DNA from: Clostridiales bacterium | Lineage (GTDB): Bacteria; Bacillota; Clostridia; Christensenellales; Pumilibacteraceae | Direction of reading: 5' to 3' | Assembly: GCA_015055625.1 (NCBI GenBank) | Contig: SVHU01000004.1 | Coordinates: 85,264-149,263 of the forward strand | Length of the DNA stretch: 64,000 nucleotides | In this document: positions 1 through 9,294 of the stretch, piece by piece | Layout of the letters: each line of letters begins with the position of its first letter | How positions within the stretch are numbered: the stretch's first letter is position 1 | Translations under genes and position numbers: made by a program | The notes under the pieces: model-generated | Seen by the model: only the letters and a program-made list of their open reading frames with translations | What the model was told of the DNA's origin: nothing | Database searches by the model: none

Positions 1-502
1 CGTTGAAATCGCCAGTAAGAAACATACTTCCACCCACTTCGCTCATCTTTTTTACCATAAGCTCAATGCCCTTTATTTGTGCCTGCTTGCCAACGTGATC
101 AAGGTGTGTATTAAAGAACGTAAAAATCTTACCGCTCTTTTTTTCTTTCAACGTTGCGTAAGATGCAACTCTCCAACAGCACGCATCCCAACCAACACCC
201 GGGGTATCAGGATGTTCGTTCAGAAAGTAACTACCTTTTGTAATTAGCTCAAACTTGCTCTTTTTATAAAACACAGGTGTACCCTCTGCTTCCTTATTAT
301 CACGTGGACAGAATACGCTGTCATAATCTAAAAGAATACCGGACACGTCGTCGTATTGCTTTTGGGTAAGCTCCTGAAATCCGTACAAATCACTATCGAT
401 AAATCCAAGTTGTTTTTCAATACGAGGAAGTCTTTTCTCCCAATAATTATTAGGATCTTTCTCATTGCATTTTACCCTCAAATTAAAAGTTGTAATTCTC
501 AT
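1..502 (-). CDS. Endonuclease/exonuclease/phosphatase (EEP) family protein, 3' end outside the window
   Basis: The ATG at 502-500 lies about 8 nt after a GAGG ribosome binding site, and the frame stays open to the window edge (167 codons visible). EEP-family motifs appear in order: an N-terminal MRITTFNLR strand, FQELT with the metal-binding Glu, NTHLDH with catalytic His/Asp, and GDFN at the cut edge. The family hydrolyses phosphodiesters or phosphomonoesters with Mg2+. No signal peptide is visible, so it is probably cytoplasmic. The C-terminal part with the last catalytic His is not in view. Substrate cannot be told; members act on nucleic acids, inositol phosphates or lipids. Confidence 0.85.
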   Translation of the reverse strand, partial: MRITTFNLRVKCNEKDPNNYWEKRLPRIEKQLGFIDSDLYGFQELTQKQYDDVSGILLDYDSVFCPRDNKEAEGTPVFYKKSKFELITKGSYFLNEHPDTPGVGWDACCWRVASYATLKEKKSGKIFTFFNTHLDHVGKQAQIKGIELMVKKMSEVGGSMFLTGDFN

Positions 503-620
503 ATTCTTAGCCTCGATTATAAACTTATCTAATTTTAGCACAATGCAACTAAAAAAGTCTACTATTTTTTTATTTTTAGCATATTTTTATTATGTTTATT
601 TTATAAATTTAAAAATCAAG

Positions 621-649
621 TTGACATATTTAAAACATAGTGATATAAT
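621..649 (+). promoter_or_regulatory. SigA-type promoter of ppa
   Basis: Perfect TTGACA (621-626) and TATAAT (644-649) separated by 17 nt, about 45 nt upstream of the ppa start. Confidence 0.88.
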
Positions 650-692
650 TTAATCGATAAATTTTTATCAATATCAAAAAGGATGGTATCAA

Positions 693-1226
693 ATGAACAT
701 TTGGCACGACATTAATCCCGACAGAATCAAAGCCGACGATTTTGTAATGATTGTCGAAATTCCCAAGGGAAGCAAATGTAAATACGAGTTGGATAAAGAA
801 ACCGGTATTATGAAGTTGGATAGAATATTGTACACTTCCACACATTATCCGGCAAACTACGGTTTTATTCCTCGTACCTATGCCGACGACGGAGATCCTC
901 TCGACGTTCTTTTGTTATGTTCGGAAACTCTTCAATGTATGACTCTCGTTCAGTGCTATCCCATCGGAGTTATTACAATGATGGACAACGGTAAAAACGA
1001 CGAGAAAATTATTGCCATACCCTTTGAAGATCCAACCTATAATATGTATAAATCCATATTTGAAATTCCTTTCCATATCTACGAAGAAATGCAACACTTC
1101 TTCAAGGTTTACAAAGAGCTAGAGGGCAAGGACACGGCTATCAACGAAACTCTTGGCCCCAGCGCTGCAATTAAGATTATCAAAAAAGCAATCGAACACT
1201 ATAAAGAGTGCTTTGAAAATAAGTAA
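693..1226 (+). CDS. ppa: Inorganic pyrophosphatase, family I
   Basis: Soluble Mg2+-dependent pyrophosphatase that hydrolyses PPi from biosynthetic reactions to two phosphates. The 177-residue length fits family I, and the signature DDGDPLD with its metal-binding aspartates is at about residues 65-71. The ATG follows an AAGGATGG site. It is a single-gene unit between its own promoter and a terminator. A cytosolic PPase coexists here with a phosphofructokinase that looks PPi-dependent (15283-16509), so the two may compete for PPi; that is inference. Confidence 0.95.
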   Translation: MNIWHDINPDRIKADDFVMIVEIPKGSKCKYELDKETGIMKLDRILYTSTHYPANYGFIPRTYADDGDPLDVLLLCSETLQCMTLVQCYPIGVITMMDNGKNDEKIIAIPFEDPTYNMYKSIFEIPFHIYEEMQHFFKVYKELEGKDTAINETLGPSAAIKIIKKAIEHYKECFENK

Positions 1227-1228
1227 AT

Positions 1229-1265
1229 AACAATCCTTCCGCTTATTTTGTGGTGGGATTGTTTT
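1229..1265 (+). terminator. Terminator after ppa
   Basis: AACAATCC (1229-1236) pairs with GGATTGTT (1256-1263); the downstream arm runs into TTTT. Confidence 0.6.
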
Positions 1266-1318
1266 ACTAATCGTAATTAAAAAATTTATTTTAAGAAAAA
1301 ATTCCATACTTTTTAGTA

Positions 1319-1347
1319 TAGACAAAACAAAAAAAATATTGTATAAT
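1319..1347 (+). promoter_or_regulatory. Promoter of the rhamnosidase-like gene
   Basis: TAGACA (1319-1324), 17-nt spacer, TATAAT (1342-1347), about 30 nt before the chosen GTG start. Confidence 0.65.
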
Positions 1348-1377
1348 ATTTTCATACTAGAAAAAGGAGATACAATA

Positions 1378-3468
1378 GTGTTTAGAAAAGCAGTTGCAAT
1401 AACTATCCCTAAAATTGCAAAAAATCCGAATACGTTTGCTACTTTTCATGTCAATCTACCCAAACAAGAAAACTGTAAATTGTATATTTGCGCCCATTCA
1501 TTCTATCAAATTTTGGTCAACGAAAAATTTATATCCTTTGGTCCTGCCAGAACAGCTAAAAACTACGCAAGAATGGATATTATTCCACTTGTTTTAGATA
1601 AAGACGAAAACGATTTGACAATAGCGCTCACAGGATATAATTGCAGATGTTTATCCACGGTTTTGCAACCTATGTTTTTACAAGCTGAGGTATTATCAAA
1701 TAACAATATAATTGCTTATACCGGCAAAGATTTTTTAGCATACACTCCATTTTGTAAAGTACAAAAAACAGAACGTTATTCTTGGCAAAGACACTATACG
1801 GAAATATGGGATTTTCGCAACGAAAATATATTTTCCACCGCAAACAAAGCTGAAACTTGTGTGGTAGAAAATGCACCCAAACCAATTATTCGTAACGCTC
1901 CTTATCCAAATTATTCCGAGTCATTACTTACATCCTCTTGCTCATCAGGAAAACTTCAGTTTAACGAAAGTAGACCTGTTAGAAAGAATTTATTCTCGGG
2001 CACTATGACTGATTATTGGATACGTTTTAATCCAAACGAAAACCCATATAATCCCCACGCGTGGATTCAAATGCAAGATCAGATAAAAGAAAACAACGAG
2101 CAAAACCTGCCTATAACTTTACAAGAAAATTGCTACGCCATGTTTGACTTTAAGCGTATTGAAACAGGTTTTTTCAAGCTTTGCGCTAACGTTTTAGACG
2201 AAACGGAACTAATTATAGCATTCTCGGAAACATCTACTTGCGACGAGTTTTCGTTTAGTAATATGAACGTTCACAATGTTATACAATACAACCTAAAAAA
2301 AGGTAGTATTGTAGATGCTCTCAGTTTTGAACCATATACAGTGAAATACGCTATTGTGGCAGTAAAAAAAGGAGCTATCAAACTCAATACGTTTGGCATT
2401 AAAACATACGAATACGATACCTCTGCAATTAATATTCCTAACTACAACGACGAAACCCTAAACGCCGTATACCGAGGTGGACTTAGAACGTTTGCTCACA
2501 ACGCCGTTGATATTTATACGGATTGTCCCTCTAGAGAAAGAGCTGGTTGGCTATGCGATTCATATTTTACTGCAAAAACAGAGTTCGCTATTAGTGGAAA
2601 AACTAGCGTTGAAGACGACTTTTTAGAAAACTACGTTCTCTTTAACAACGAGGGCGAATACCCCGACGGAATGATTCCGATGTGCTTCCCCTCCGACATT
2701 GAGGAAAGCGGAAAATTCATACCGCAGTGGTCGATGTGGTTTATCTTAGAGGTTGAAGAATACGTAAACAAGCGCAAAGGAAAATTTCCTAAAGAATTTT
2801 TTAAGGATAAAATCGACGGACTTTTAAGCTTTTATGCAAAATACGAAAACGAGGACGGGCTTCTTGAAAAATTACCTAGTTGGAACTTTGTTGAATGGAG
2901 TAAAGCTAATGAATGGACACAAGATGTAAACTACCCCACAAACTTCCTCTACTCTAAGGTTTTACACTCCGTTTATTTATTATATGGCGACGAAAATTTG
3001 TTAAAAAAGAGCATACGTATTGCTCAAACCGCGACAAAACAGTCTTTTGATGGCAAGCTTTTTTACGATCACGCTATAAGAAGCAACGAGGGTAAACTAG
3101 CGCTTGTAAAGACGGATTGTAGTGAAATTTGTCAGTACTACGCTATACTTTTTGCAAACGTTGATATACTGGATACAAAGTATTCATATTTGCTAAATCT
3201 AATTAAAAATACGTTTGGGGCTGTAAGAAAGCAAATTATGGATAACATTGTGGAAATCAATGCTTTCATCGGAATTTATCTAAGACTGGAAACACTGTTA
3301 AAACTAAAAGAATACAACCTTGCAATTCAAGACGTAAAAGACTTTTTTGGGCACATGGAACAAAGTACCGGCACACTTTGGGAATATAGACAGGAAAAAG
3401 GCAGTAAAGATCATGGATTTGCATCCTACGTTATTTCGGTTATAAATAATTGTATTGTAAATAAATAA
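1378..3468 (+). CDS. Alpha-L-rhamnosidase-like glycoside hydrolase (GH78-related)
   Basis: Probably releases alpha-L-rhamnose from plant or microbial glycans. The mid-protein segment DCPSRERAGWLCDS matches the GH78 hallmark around the catalytic general acid Glu. The (alpha/alpha)6-barrel-like region that follows has aromatic stretches such as IPQWSMWF and LPSWNFVEW. About 340 N-terminal residues look beta-rich, as in the accessory domains of the family. I chose GTG at 1378 because AAGGAG precedes it by about 8 nt; a TTG in frame at 1339 would overlap the -10 box. No signal peptide is seen, so it is probably cytoplasmic and acts on imported oligosaccharides. Exact substrate is uncertain. Confidence 0.75.
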   Translation: MFRKAVAITIPKIAKNPNTFATFHVNLPKQENCKLYICAHSFYQILVNEKFISFGPARTAKNYARMDIIPLVLDKDENDLTIALTGYNCRCLSTVLQPMFLQAEVLSNNNIIAYTGKDFLAYTPFCKVQKTERYSWQRHYTEIWDFRNENIFSTANKAETCVVENAPKPIIRNAPYPNYSESLLTSSCSSGKLQFNESRPVRKNLFSGTMTDYWIRFNPNENPYNPHAWIQMQDQIKENNEQNLPITLQENCYAMFDFKRIETGFFKLCANVLDETELIIAFSETSTCDEFSFSNMNVHNVIQYNLKKGSIVDALSFEPYTVKYAIVAVKKGAIKLNTFGIKTYEYDTSAINIPNYNDETLNAVYRGGLRTFAHNAVDIYTDCPSRERAGWLCDSYFTAKTEFAISGKTSVEDDFLENYVLFNNEGEYPDGMIPMCFPSDIEESGKFIPQWSMWFILEVEEYVNKRKGKFPKEFFKDKIDGLLSFYAKYENEDGLLEKLPSWNFVEWSKANEWTQDVNYPTNFLYSKVLHSVYLLYGDENLLKKSIRIAQTATKQSFDGKLFYDHAIRSNEGKLALVKTDCSEICQYYAILFANVDILDTKYSYLLNLIKNTFGAVRKQIMDNIVEINAFIGIYLRLETLLKLKEYNLAIQDVKDFFGHMEQSTGTLWEYRQEKGSKDHGFASYVISVINNCIVNK

Positions 3469-3471
3469 GAC

Positions 3472-3503
3472 AAAACCATTCGGCATTACGTCGAATGGTT
3501 TTT
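3472..3503. terminator. Bidirectional terminator between the rhamnosidase-like gene and recO
   Basis: AAAACCATTCG pairs with CGAATGGTTTT around a short loop, with A and T tracts on the outer sides, so it can serve both converging genes. Confidence 0.8.
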
Positions 3504-4143
3504 ACATTTGCTTTATAAGTTTTATAGCATTAAGCGTTGTTTCGTACACCTTTTCAAACCTGATTAGTTCTTCAAGCGCACAATCCACAGCAAGCGCGGA
3601 ATCTATTGAAATATTAGACACTTCATCTAAATATTTAGTTGCAATATACGAAAGCATACCCTCCATTGTAGATAAATCAGGATCATTTTGAACTCGAGTT
3701 CTAATAAAACCAGACATCGAAAGCACTTTTTGAATATACTTTGCTAATATCAAATATGGACTAGCCTTTTCACTATACAACATAGTTTTTAGCGTTTTTA
3801 GCACAATCACAAACAGTTCATCGCTGTTGATAGAACTACCTAGATCCCTAACCGTTTCCATAACGGCGCAAGCACACAAATACACGTCGGTATCTTTAGT
3901 TAGAGCAAACATATCCTCTACCGTAGTTGCACCTGTTACAACGTAATTATTATTACGCTTAGACAATTCGTAAATACAGAATGAAAAAGGCTGACAAGCA
4001 AATTTAAGCTTTGCGTTAGCCTTTTTTATTCCTCGCATAGTTACGGTAACGATCCCCTCTTCTGCCGAAAACAACTCAGCCCGCTTATCGTTATCCTTAT
4101 AATCATACGCACGTATTAAAATTGCAGTCAGATTTTTATCCAC
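3502..4143 (-). CDS. recO: DNA repair protein RecO
   Basis: RecO mediates RecA loading on SSB-coated single strands in RecF-pathway recombination. The N-terminal OB-fold pattern (AILIRAYDYKDND, RGIKKANAKL, QPFSF) and position after era in the conserved operon support the call. I chose GTG at 4143-4141 (213 aa) because it puts the OB-fold start where other RecO proteins have it. That GTG also lies 7 nt after the stop of the preceding small ORF, with AGGA between. A longer frame to 4227 would add 28 residues with no counterpart in the family. No four-Cys zinc motif is present. Last gene of the yqfC operon. Confidence 0.85.
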   Translation of the reverse strand: MDKNLTAILIRAYDYKDNDKRAELFSAEEGIVTVTMRGIKKANAKLKFACQPFSFCIYELSKRNNNYVVTGATTVEDMFALTKDTDVYLCACAVMETVRDLGSSINSDELFVIVLKTLKTMLYSEKASPYLILAKYIQKVLSMSGFIRTRVQNDPDLSTMEGMLSYIATKYLDEVSNISIDSALAVDCALEELIRFEKVYETTLNAIKLIKQM

Positions 4144-4150
4144 TTTTCCT

Positions 4151-4333
4151 CTACCTGAATATATTATGCCATTCGTCATAACCGTAAAAATGTCCGTAAA
4201 AATTATCCAGACCTGCTCTTTGTTCACTAAGCTGAGGCTCTAAAATTGCAAGACCGAAAGCAAAATCCGTATGCGATAGGTGGTCAAAGCCAAAATTTAG
4301 CGACAACGGTGACGAAAAACTATCGTTTATCAT
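4151..4333 (-). CDS. Small ORF between era and recO, function unknown
   Basis: Sixty codons starting at ATG 4333-4331, about 10 nt after a strong GAAGGAG site, ending 7 nt before the recO GTG. The last bases of this ORF and the gap supply the recO ribosome binding site, which suggests translational coupling. The peptide is neutral with no membrane segment; it contains FGFDHLSHTDFAFG and ends YGYDEWHNIFR. Bacillus carries the tiny gene yqzL at the same place, but I see no sequence match to it. It could be a lineage-specific protein or a coupling leader. Confidence 0.5.
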   Translation of the reverse strand: MINDSFSSPLSLNFGFDHLSHTDFAFGLAILEPQLSEQRAGLDNFYGHFYGYDEWHNIFR

Positions 4334-4385
4334 ATACTTCACACTCCTTCGTGTAAAGTATTTGTATTATTTTAATTTTTATACC

Positions 4386-5303
4386 TTATTTGAGATTTTT
4401 GGGATCATAACCAACGTCGTTCATTACAATATTATCGTTACGCCAATTATCACGAACTTTAACAAACATCTCCATAAACACCTTAGTATCAAGAAGCTTT
4501 TCTATATCGCGTCTTGCCCTCTCGCCAATAGCTTTAAGCTTTTCTCCACCCTTGCCGATTACTATGGCTTTATGGCTGTCCTTTTCTACGACAATATCAC
4601 AAATAATATGCGCAACGCCGTTATCCTCGTAGAACATTCTTTGAATATACACCGCAATACCGTGAGGAATTTCGTCATTAAGAAGCATTAATGCCTTTTC
4701 TCTAACAGTTTCGCAAATCATATATCTTTCGCTCTTGTCGGTATACTCATCCGCAGGGAAAAACATTTCACCCTCAGCCAGCTCGCTCTTTAGCGCGTTT
4801 TTAAGCACATCAACGTTCTTACCTTTCTTTGCTGAAGTAGGAATAATATCCTTAACAGGACGAATACCATCATGTTCGTTTAACAAATACGATATTTTAT
4901 CCAAAATAGGATAAATTTTCTCATAAGACGCTTCGTCTGTCTTGTTAACAACAACATATACAGGCGCTTTTGAAATTTTTAGATACTTGTCGATAAAAGC
5001 TATATCTGCATCGCCAATTCTCTTAGTTCCGTCCAACACAATAACGATAACATCAGTGTCAACGGTAGCATTCTTTACACACTTTTCCATATACTCGCCA
5101 AGCTTGTTAGCAGGCTTATGAACACCGGGAGTATCCACAAACACCATTTGACACTCGTCATCGGTAAGAATACCCATAATTCTATCACGAGTGGTTTGGG
5201 CTTTGGGGGAAACAATAGATACTTTTTCTCCAACAAGCGCGTTAATAAGGCTAGATTTACCTACGTTTGGTCTTCCTAAAATTGTTATAAATCCTGTTTT
5301 CAT
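4386..5303 (-). CDS. era: GTPase Era
   Basis: Era is an essential GTPase that binds the 3' end of 16S rRNA and assists 30S assembly. GTPase motifs are intact: G1 GRPNVGKSS (residues 10-18), G3 DTPGVH (57-62), G4 NKTD (120-123) and a SAK-type G5. The C-terminal KH RNA-binding domain carries AIVIGKGGEKLKAIG. Length 305 aa is standard. It begins 1 nt after the ybeY stop, with its GAGGG site inside the end of ybeY, so the two are probably coupled. Confidence 0.97.
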   Translation of the reverse strand: MKTGFITILGRPNVGKSSLINALVGEKVSIVSPKAQTTRDRIMGILTDDECQMVFVDTPGVHKPANKLGEYMEKCVKNATVDTDVIVIVLDGTKRIGDADIAFIDKYLKISKAPVYVVVNKTDEASYEKIYPILDKISYLLNEHDGIRPVKDIIPTSAKKGKNVDVLKNALKSELAEGEMFFPADEYTDKSERYMICETVREKALMLLNDEIPHGIAVYIQRMFYEDNGVAHIICDIVVEKDSHKAIVIGKGGEKLKAIGERARRDIEKLLDTKVFMEMFVKVRDNWRNDNIVMNDVGYDPKNLK

Positions 5304-5304
5304 A

Positions 5305-5769
5305 TTATTCCCTCGTAATTCCCAAACGATTGAGAATTTCTTCTTCCTTTTCTCTCATAATTTTCTTATCGTCATCTTCTATGTGGTCATAACCTAAAAG
5401 ATGCAACAAACCATGTAAAAACAAATACGCTTTCTCTCTTTCTTCACTATGTCCGTATTCTTCCGCTTGGCTTTTTGCAACTGCTTCACAAATTACAATA
5501 CTTCCAAGTCCTACGCTTTTTGTTTCGGAATTGTACTCGTAGGGATAATTGCTTACAGTAAACGGCATAATTTCATAAAGAGCAGGATAAGACAATACAT
5601 CGGTAACCTTGTCCACGTTGCGTGTTTCCTTGTTTAGAGCTCTTATTTCCCCTTCTGAAACAAAATCTACTTCTACATAACAATCACCCGAAAGTTCAAG
5701 AGCTTCAAAAGCAGTTTGAGAAACTTTTTCGAAAAGCGGAAGCTTATATTCACTATCAATTACTATCAT
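5305..5769 (-). CDS. ybeY: Endoribonuclease YbeY
   Basis: Zinc-dependent single-strand endoribonuclease used in 16S rRNA 3' end processing and ribosome quality control. The metal-binding motif HGLLHLLGYDH is present near the C-terminus, and the 154-residue length is normal. Next to era as in most Bacillota, although the dgkA and cdd genes that often sit between them are absent. Confidence 0.95.
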   Translation of the reverse strand: MIVIDSEYKLPLFEKVSQTAFEALELSGDCYVEVDFVSEGEIRALNKETRNVDKVTDVLSYPALYEIMPFTVSNYPYEYNSETKSVGLGSIVICEAVAKSQAEEYGHSEEREKAYLFLHGLLHLLGYDHIEDDDKKIMREKEEEILNRLGITRE

Positions 5770-5780
5770 TTGCTTTCCTC

Positions 5781-7226
5781 TTATTTTCCTGACGGATACT
5801 TAACTCTGCTATGAACGTGTCCGCCGTAAACGTTTATAATAGTATTTTTTATTATGTTCAAATCCTTTAGCGTTATATCGCAATTATCAAACTGATGCTT
5901 TGCGATACGGTCGTTAATAATATTTGTAATAAGCTTATCAACCTCGTCCGCAGTAGGCTTTCCGCTCGCTCTAATTGCAGCTTCCGCTGCGTCACATATC
6001 ATCATAATAGCTGCAACCTTACTAACAGGTGTAACTCCGTGATACTCATAGTCATAAGAATCCACGTCACTATCCGTAAGTTTTTTAGCCTTATAATAAA
6101 ACACTGCCATTGGCAAAGTTCCATGATGCTGAATAGTTACGTCCCTAATCTCCGCAGGAATACGGTACTTGTTACACAACTCATATCCATCTGTTGTATG
6201 CTTACGTATAATTTCTGCCGAAACTTCGGGAAGAAGTCTATCATGATAGTTCGTTTCACTCTGATTCTCTCCAAAGTACTTTGGATTTTCAAGTTTTCCC
6301 ACGTCGTGGTAGTATGCGCAAGCCTTTGCAAGGTGAGGGTTTTCTCCTATCGCTATCGCACAAAGTTCCGCATATGATGCTACCGCCAAACAATGGTTAA
6401 ATGTTCCAGACGCCTCGTTAATAAGACGTTTGATAAGTGGTGAATTATGATCTGTAAGCTCGTTCAGCTTAGGATTACTTAAAATATTAAACGCACTTTC
6501 AAATAAAGGCTGAAGCATAAGCGCAATAAGAACAGGAGCATAAGTACAAATAATCGTGATAACCCAGTTAGAAGCAAGAGATTCAGGAGAAAAATTTACC
6601 GTTACACTATAAATAAGTGCAAGAGCAACAGATTCAAGAAGCCCACCCATAAGTATCGAAATAGTACGTTTATTACTTTCGGGGATTACCGCTGTTACAA
6701 TAGATCCAACAAATATATCTATCGCTGTAAGTGAAATAATCGCAACATATCCATCGGTTGTATCGCCAATATATATTGCATTAGAAAATAACGTTACAAG
6801 CAAAATAAGCATTGACAAGGTATTTGCAACAAATACATCTTTACGAGATACTAAAGGAGCAAGAACTAATGCTGTTACGGCAACTAGCATATAGTAATAA
6901 TTCAAACTTGCTAATACAATATTCGCATAATAAGCAAAAACAACAGTGGTTAAAATTACAGCCAGCTTTTTGGGAGTATTAACTAATTCCTTTCTTGAAA
7001 CAAAAACATGCGTAGCATAGGCAACTATTAATAAACCTATTCCTCCCAAACAAAATAATAGTGCAAGCGACAACTCAACTCCTTTGGGTTGTGTGAAGTT
7101 AAGAGCAAAAAATTTAATAACAACTCCACCAACAAGTAATGCTAACATCGATATAAACATAACGACGCACATCACTCTTTTTTTGTTTAATTCATTTTTT
7201 TTGTTAAACTCTTTTTTCAACTTCAT
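5781..7226 (-). CDS. PgpH-type HD phosphohydrolase without the extracellular domain
   Basis: Member of the 7TM-HD family that contains c-di-AMP phosphodiesterase PgpH. The C-terminal HD domain is complete, with HD at about 307-308 in HDVGKLENPKYFG and later QHHG and DAAEAA motifs. Multiple hydrophobic helices occupy about residues 18-245. Family members are usually above 650 aa because a large extracellular domain sits between the first and second helices; here that loop is only about 10 residues. The start has GGAG 7 nt upstream and overlaps the end of phoH by 23 nt. Hydrolysis of c-di-AMP is inferred from the family. Confidence 0.85.
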   Translation of the reverse strand: MKLKKEFNKKNELNKKRVMCVVMFISMLALLVGGVVIKFFALNFTQPKGVELSLALLFCLGGIGLLIVAYATHVFVSRKELVNTPKKLAVILTTVVFAYYANIVLASLNYYYMLVAVTALVLAPLVSRKDVFVANTLSMLILLVTLFSNAIYIGDTTDGYVAIISLTAIDIFVGSIVTAVIPESNKRTISILMGGLLESVALALIYSVTVNFSPESLASNWVITIICTYAPVLIALMLQPLFESAFNILSNPKLNELTDHNSPLIKRLINEASGTFNHCLAVASYAELCAIAIGENPHLAKACAYYHDVGKLENPKYFGENQSETNYHDRLLPEVSAEIIRKHTTDGYELCNKYRIPAEIRDVTIQHHGTLPMAVFYYKAKKLTDSDVDSYDYEYHGVTPVSKVAAIMMICDAAEAAIRASGKPTADEVDKLITNIINDRIAKHQFDNCDITLKDLNIIKNTIINVYGGHVHSRVKYPSGK

Positions 7227-8175
7227 CTTTTTTCTCCAAGTTTGAGTACGCTAATATTATTTTTTGAACAAGCTTGTTTCTCACTACGTCTTTATCTGTA
7301 AGATAACAAATTTCAATATCTTCGGTATCTTTTAGTATTTTACTTGCCTCTAATAATCCACTCTTAGACGGATACGGAAGGTCTATTTGCGTTATGTCGC
7401 CCGTCACAACAACCTTACTTCCATCTCCAAATCTAGTTAAAAACATTTTCATTTGCTCACTCGTTGCGTTTTGCGCCTCGTCTAAAATTATAAAAGCTTC
7501 CGAAAGCGTTCTTCCTCGCATATACGCTAAAGGCGCAATCTCTATTATTCCTCTTTCCATTAATCTATTATAATGATCCGTTCCAAACATCTCTGCTAGA
7601 GCATCATATAATGGGCGTAAATACGGGTCTACTTTGTCTTGCAAATCGCCTGGCAAAAATCCAAGCTTTTCACCAGCCTCAATAGCTGGGCGAGTAAGAA
7701 TAATTTTTTGAACTTGTCCAGTCTTGTACGCGCTTACCGCCATTGCCACAGCAAGATACGTTTTTCCTGTTCCTGCTGGACCTATGCCAAAGGTAAGAGT
7801 ATTACGTTTTATAGCGTTTACATAATAACGCTGTCCTACGGTTTTACATTTAATATGCTTTCCTTTACTAGTTATTGCAACGGTATCGGATGCAAGAGCT
7901 ACTATTTCTTCCGTTTTATCTTCTTTAGCAAGAGCTATGCCCGTTTCTACTCTGTTTTCGTCAACTTCATATCCTCGTTTTATCAAAACAATAAGAGAAT
8001 CGATAAGCATATACGCTTGCTCTTCCGCTTTATCGTCAGCACCATCTATCTTAAGCACTCCGCTTTCAAGTTTTACACGCACGTTGAGTTTATCCTCAAT
8101 TATGCGCACGTTCCTATCCAACGTCCCAAATAATTTTTGAGCGGTTTCGCTATCAATCTCTCTAATTTTTGCCAT
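7204..8175 (-). CDS. PhoH family ATPase
   Basis: Cytoplasmic P-loop ATPase of the PhoH/YbeZ group, thought to act with YbeY in RNA metabolism. Walker A GPAGTGKT is at residues 132-139. The Walker B region FIILDEAQNAT and a VVTGDITQIDLP segment follow. The 323-residue length is typical. It lies between yqfD and the HD phosphohydrolase, as in the canonical clostridial operon. Confidence 0.93.
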   Translation of the reverse strand: MAKIREIDSETAQKLFGTLDRNVRIIEDKLNVRVKLESGVLKIDGADDKAEEQAYMLIDSLIVLIKRGYEVDENRVETGIALAKEDKTEEIVALASDTVAITSKGKHIKCKTVGQRYYVNAIKRNTLTFGIGPAGTGKTYLAVAMAVSAYKTGQVQKIILTRPAIEAGEKLGFLPGDLQDKVDPYLRPLYDALAEMFGTDHYNRLMERGIIEIAPLAYMRGRTLSEAFIILDEAQNATSEQMKMFLTRFGDGSKVVVTGDITQIDLPYPSKSGLLEASKILKDTEDIEICYLTDKDVVRNKLVQKIILAYSNLEKKDEVEKRV

Positions 8176-8181
8176 AAATTT

Positions 8182-9294
8182 TTATACTCCGATTCCTATT
8201 TCCATTTCAGTTTTTATATAAAGCGATACTACGTACTGACCTTTACCGTTATCTTTATACGAATACAATGTTTCTTCACCTATTTGTCCGCAATCTATTA
8301 TAAACTCCTGCAAAGCATTTTTCGCAAACTCTTCAATATCGGTTTGTACAACTCTCTCCTCTAACTCTGCGTACTCCGTAATTGTATAACGTATTGGTAA
8401 AAACAAATTAAAACATTCTTCTTCCATAGTTTTTTCGTACAATTTATACGGCGATGATATTTGCTTAGAATGTAAAGACAATGAGCGATATATTTTCTTT
8501 CTACCAGTTTTTATCGTAATTACACGTTCTTTATCAACAGTAAGAGTTTTTCTGAAAACTACCTTTCCAATAACTTTACCACACACTCCAGTTGTTGTTA
8601 TAAGTTCTCCGTTTTCGTTGAAAACTTCCGGCGATATAAGTGGTGCACCTGCAAATACTCTATCTCCACTCTTTACTAACGGCGTGCCTTGCTTAGCAAC
8701 AACTGAAGTTACCGTCGCATCATATTTGGCAACGTATGCAGAATAAATAAGTTCTCTATCCTCTATTTTGGGAGCATCTAAAATTTCCACTTCAAGACGA
8801 TTGCCAACAAATTTAACAGAACAATCCGCAACACCGTCTAGATTTACTATTTCAAAACGCATTGTTTCAAGATCTATATTATCTTTCAACTTAAATAAGG
8901 AATTTTGAACGGACGCAAGGTGTGAAACTTTTTCCTTTAATTCTTCGTTATTAGTTTTTACACTCAAACCAAGCACTGTATTGTTACAAAACAAAATACA
9001 AGCAATAGAACAAAAAGCACCAGCAATCAATCCTAGCCGTTTTACAAAAGCAATCAATAAAGACTTTACATCTCTGCGACTACATATAATATAATTATAA
9101 CACATATTTTTTAAAATAGCAAAAGTTTTCGCTAAATCTTTAATTTTGACTGAAAAAGTAATATAATTACTTTCAGTTTCCACGCTCCACACTGTAATTT
9201 TTGACATTGATAACGTTGTAAGAAGGCGTGATTTTTGATTTGAACGTGCTTTTATTCTACAATACACTAATTTGCTCAACAAAAATTCCTCCAA
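8182..9294 (-). CDS. yqfD: Sporulation protein YqfD
   Basis: YqfD is a forespore-engulfment-stage membrane protein in Bacillus, expressed in the mother cell with YqfC. The 370-aa protein has one clear hydrophobic helix at about residues 85-108 (LLIAFVKRLGLIAGAFCSIA region), then an extracytoplasmic portion with KTNNEELKEKV and later beta-rich segments typical of the family. The start overlaps the end of yqfC by 38 nt. It suggests a sporulating ancestry; it does not prove the strain sporulates. Confidence 0.88.
   Translation of the reverse strand: MEEFLLSKLVYCRIKARSNQKSRLLTTLSMSKITVWSVETESNYITFSVKIKDLAKTFAILKNMCYNYIICSRRDVKSLLIAFVKRLGLIAGAFCSIACILFCNNTVLGLSVKTNNEELKEKVSHLASVQNSLFKLKDNIDLETMRFEIVNLDGVADCSVKFVGNRLEVEILDAPKIEDRELIYSAYVAKYDATVTSVVAKQGTPLVKSGDRVFAGAPLISPEVFNENGELITTTGVCGKVIGKVVFRKTLTVDKERVITIKTGRKKIYRSLSLHSKQISSPYKLYEKTMEEECFNLFLPIRYTITEYAELEERVVQTDIEEFAKNALQEFIIDCGQIGEETLYSYKDNGKGQYVVSLYIKTEMEIGIGV

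Noticed and set aside
5895..6377. 160-codon plus-strand frame
   Set aside because: Antisense to the PgpH-like gene and without recognisable motifs or ribosome binding site.
7639..8133. 164-codon plus-strand frame
   Set aside because: Antisense to phoH; Cys/Phe/Tyr-rich composition is typical of shadow frames here.
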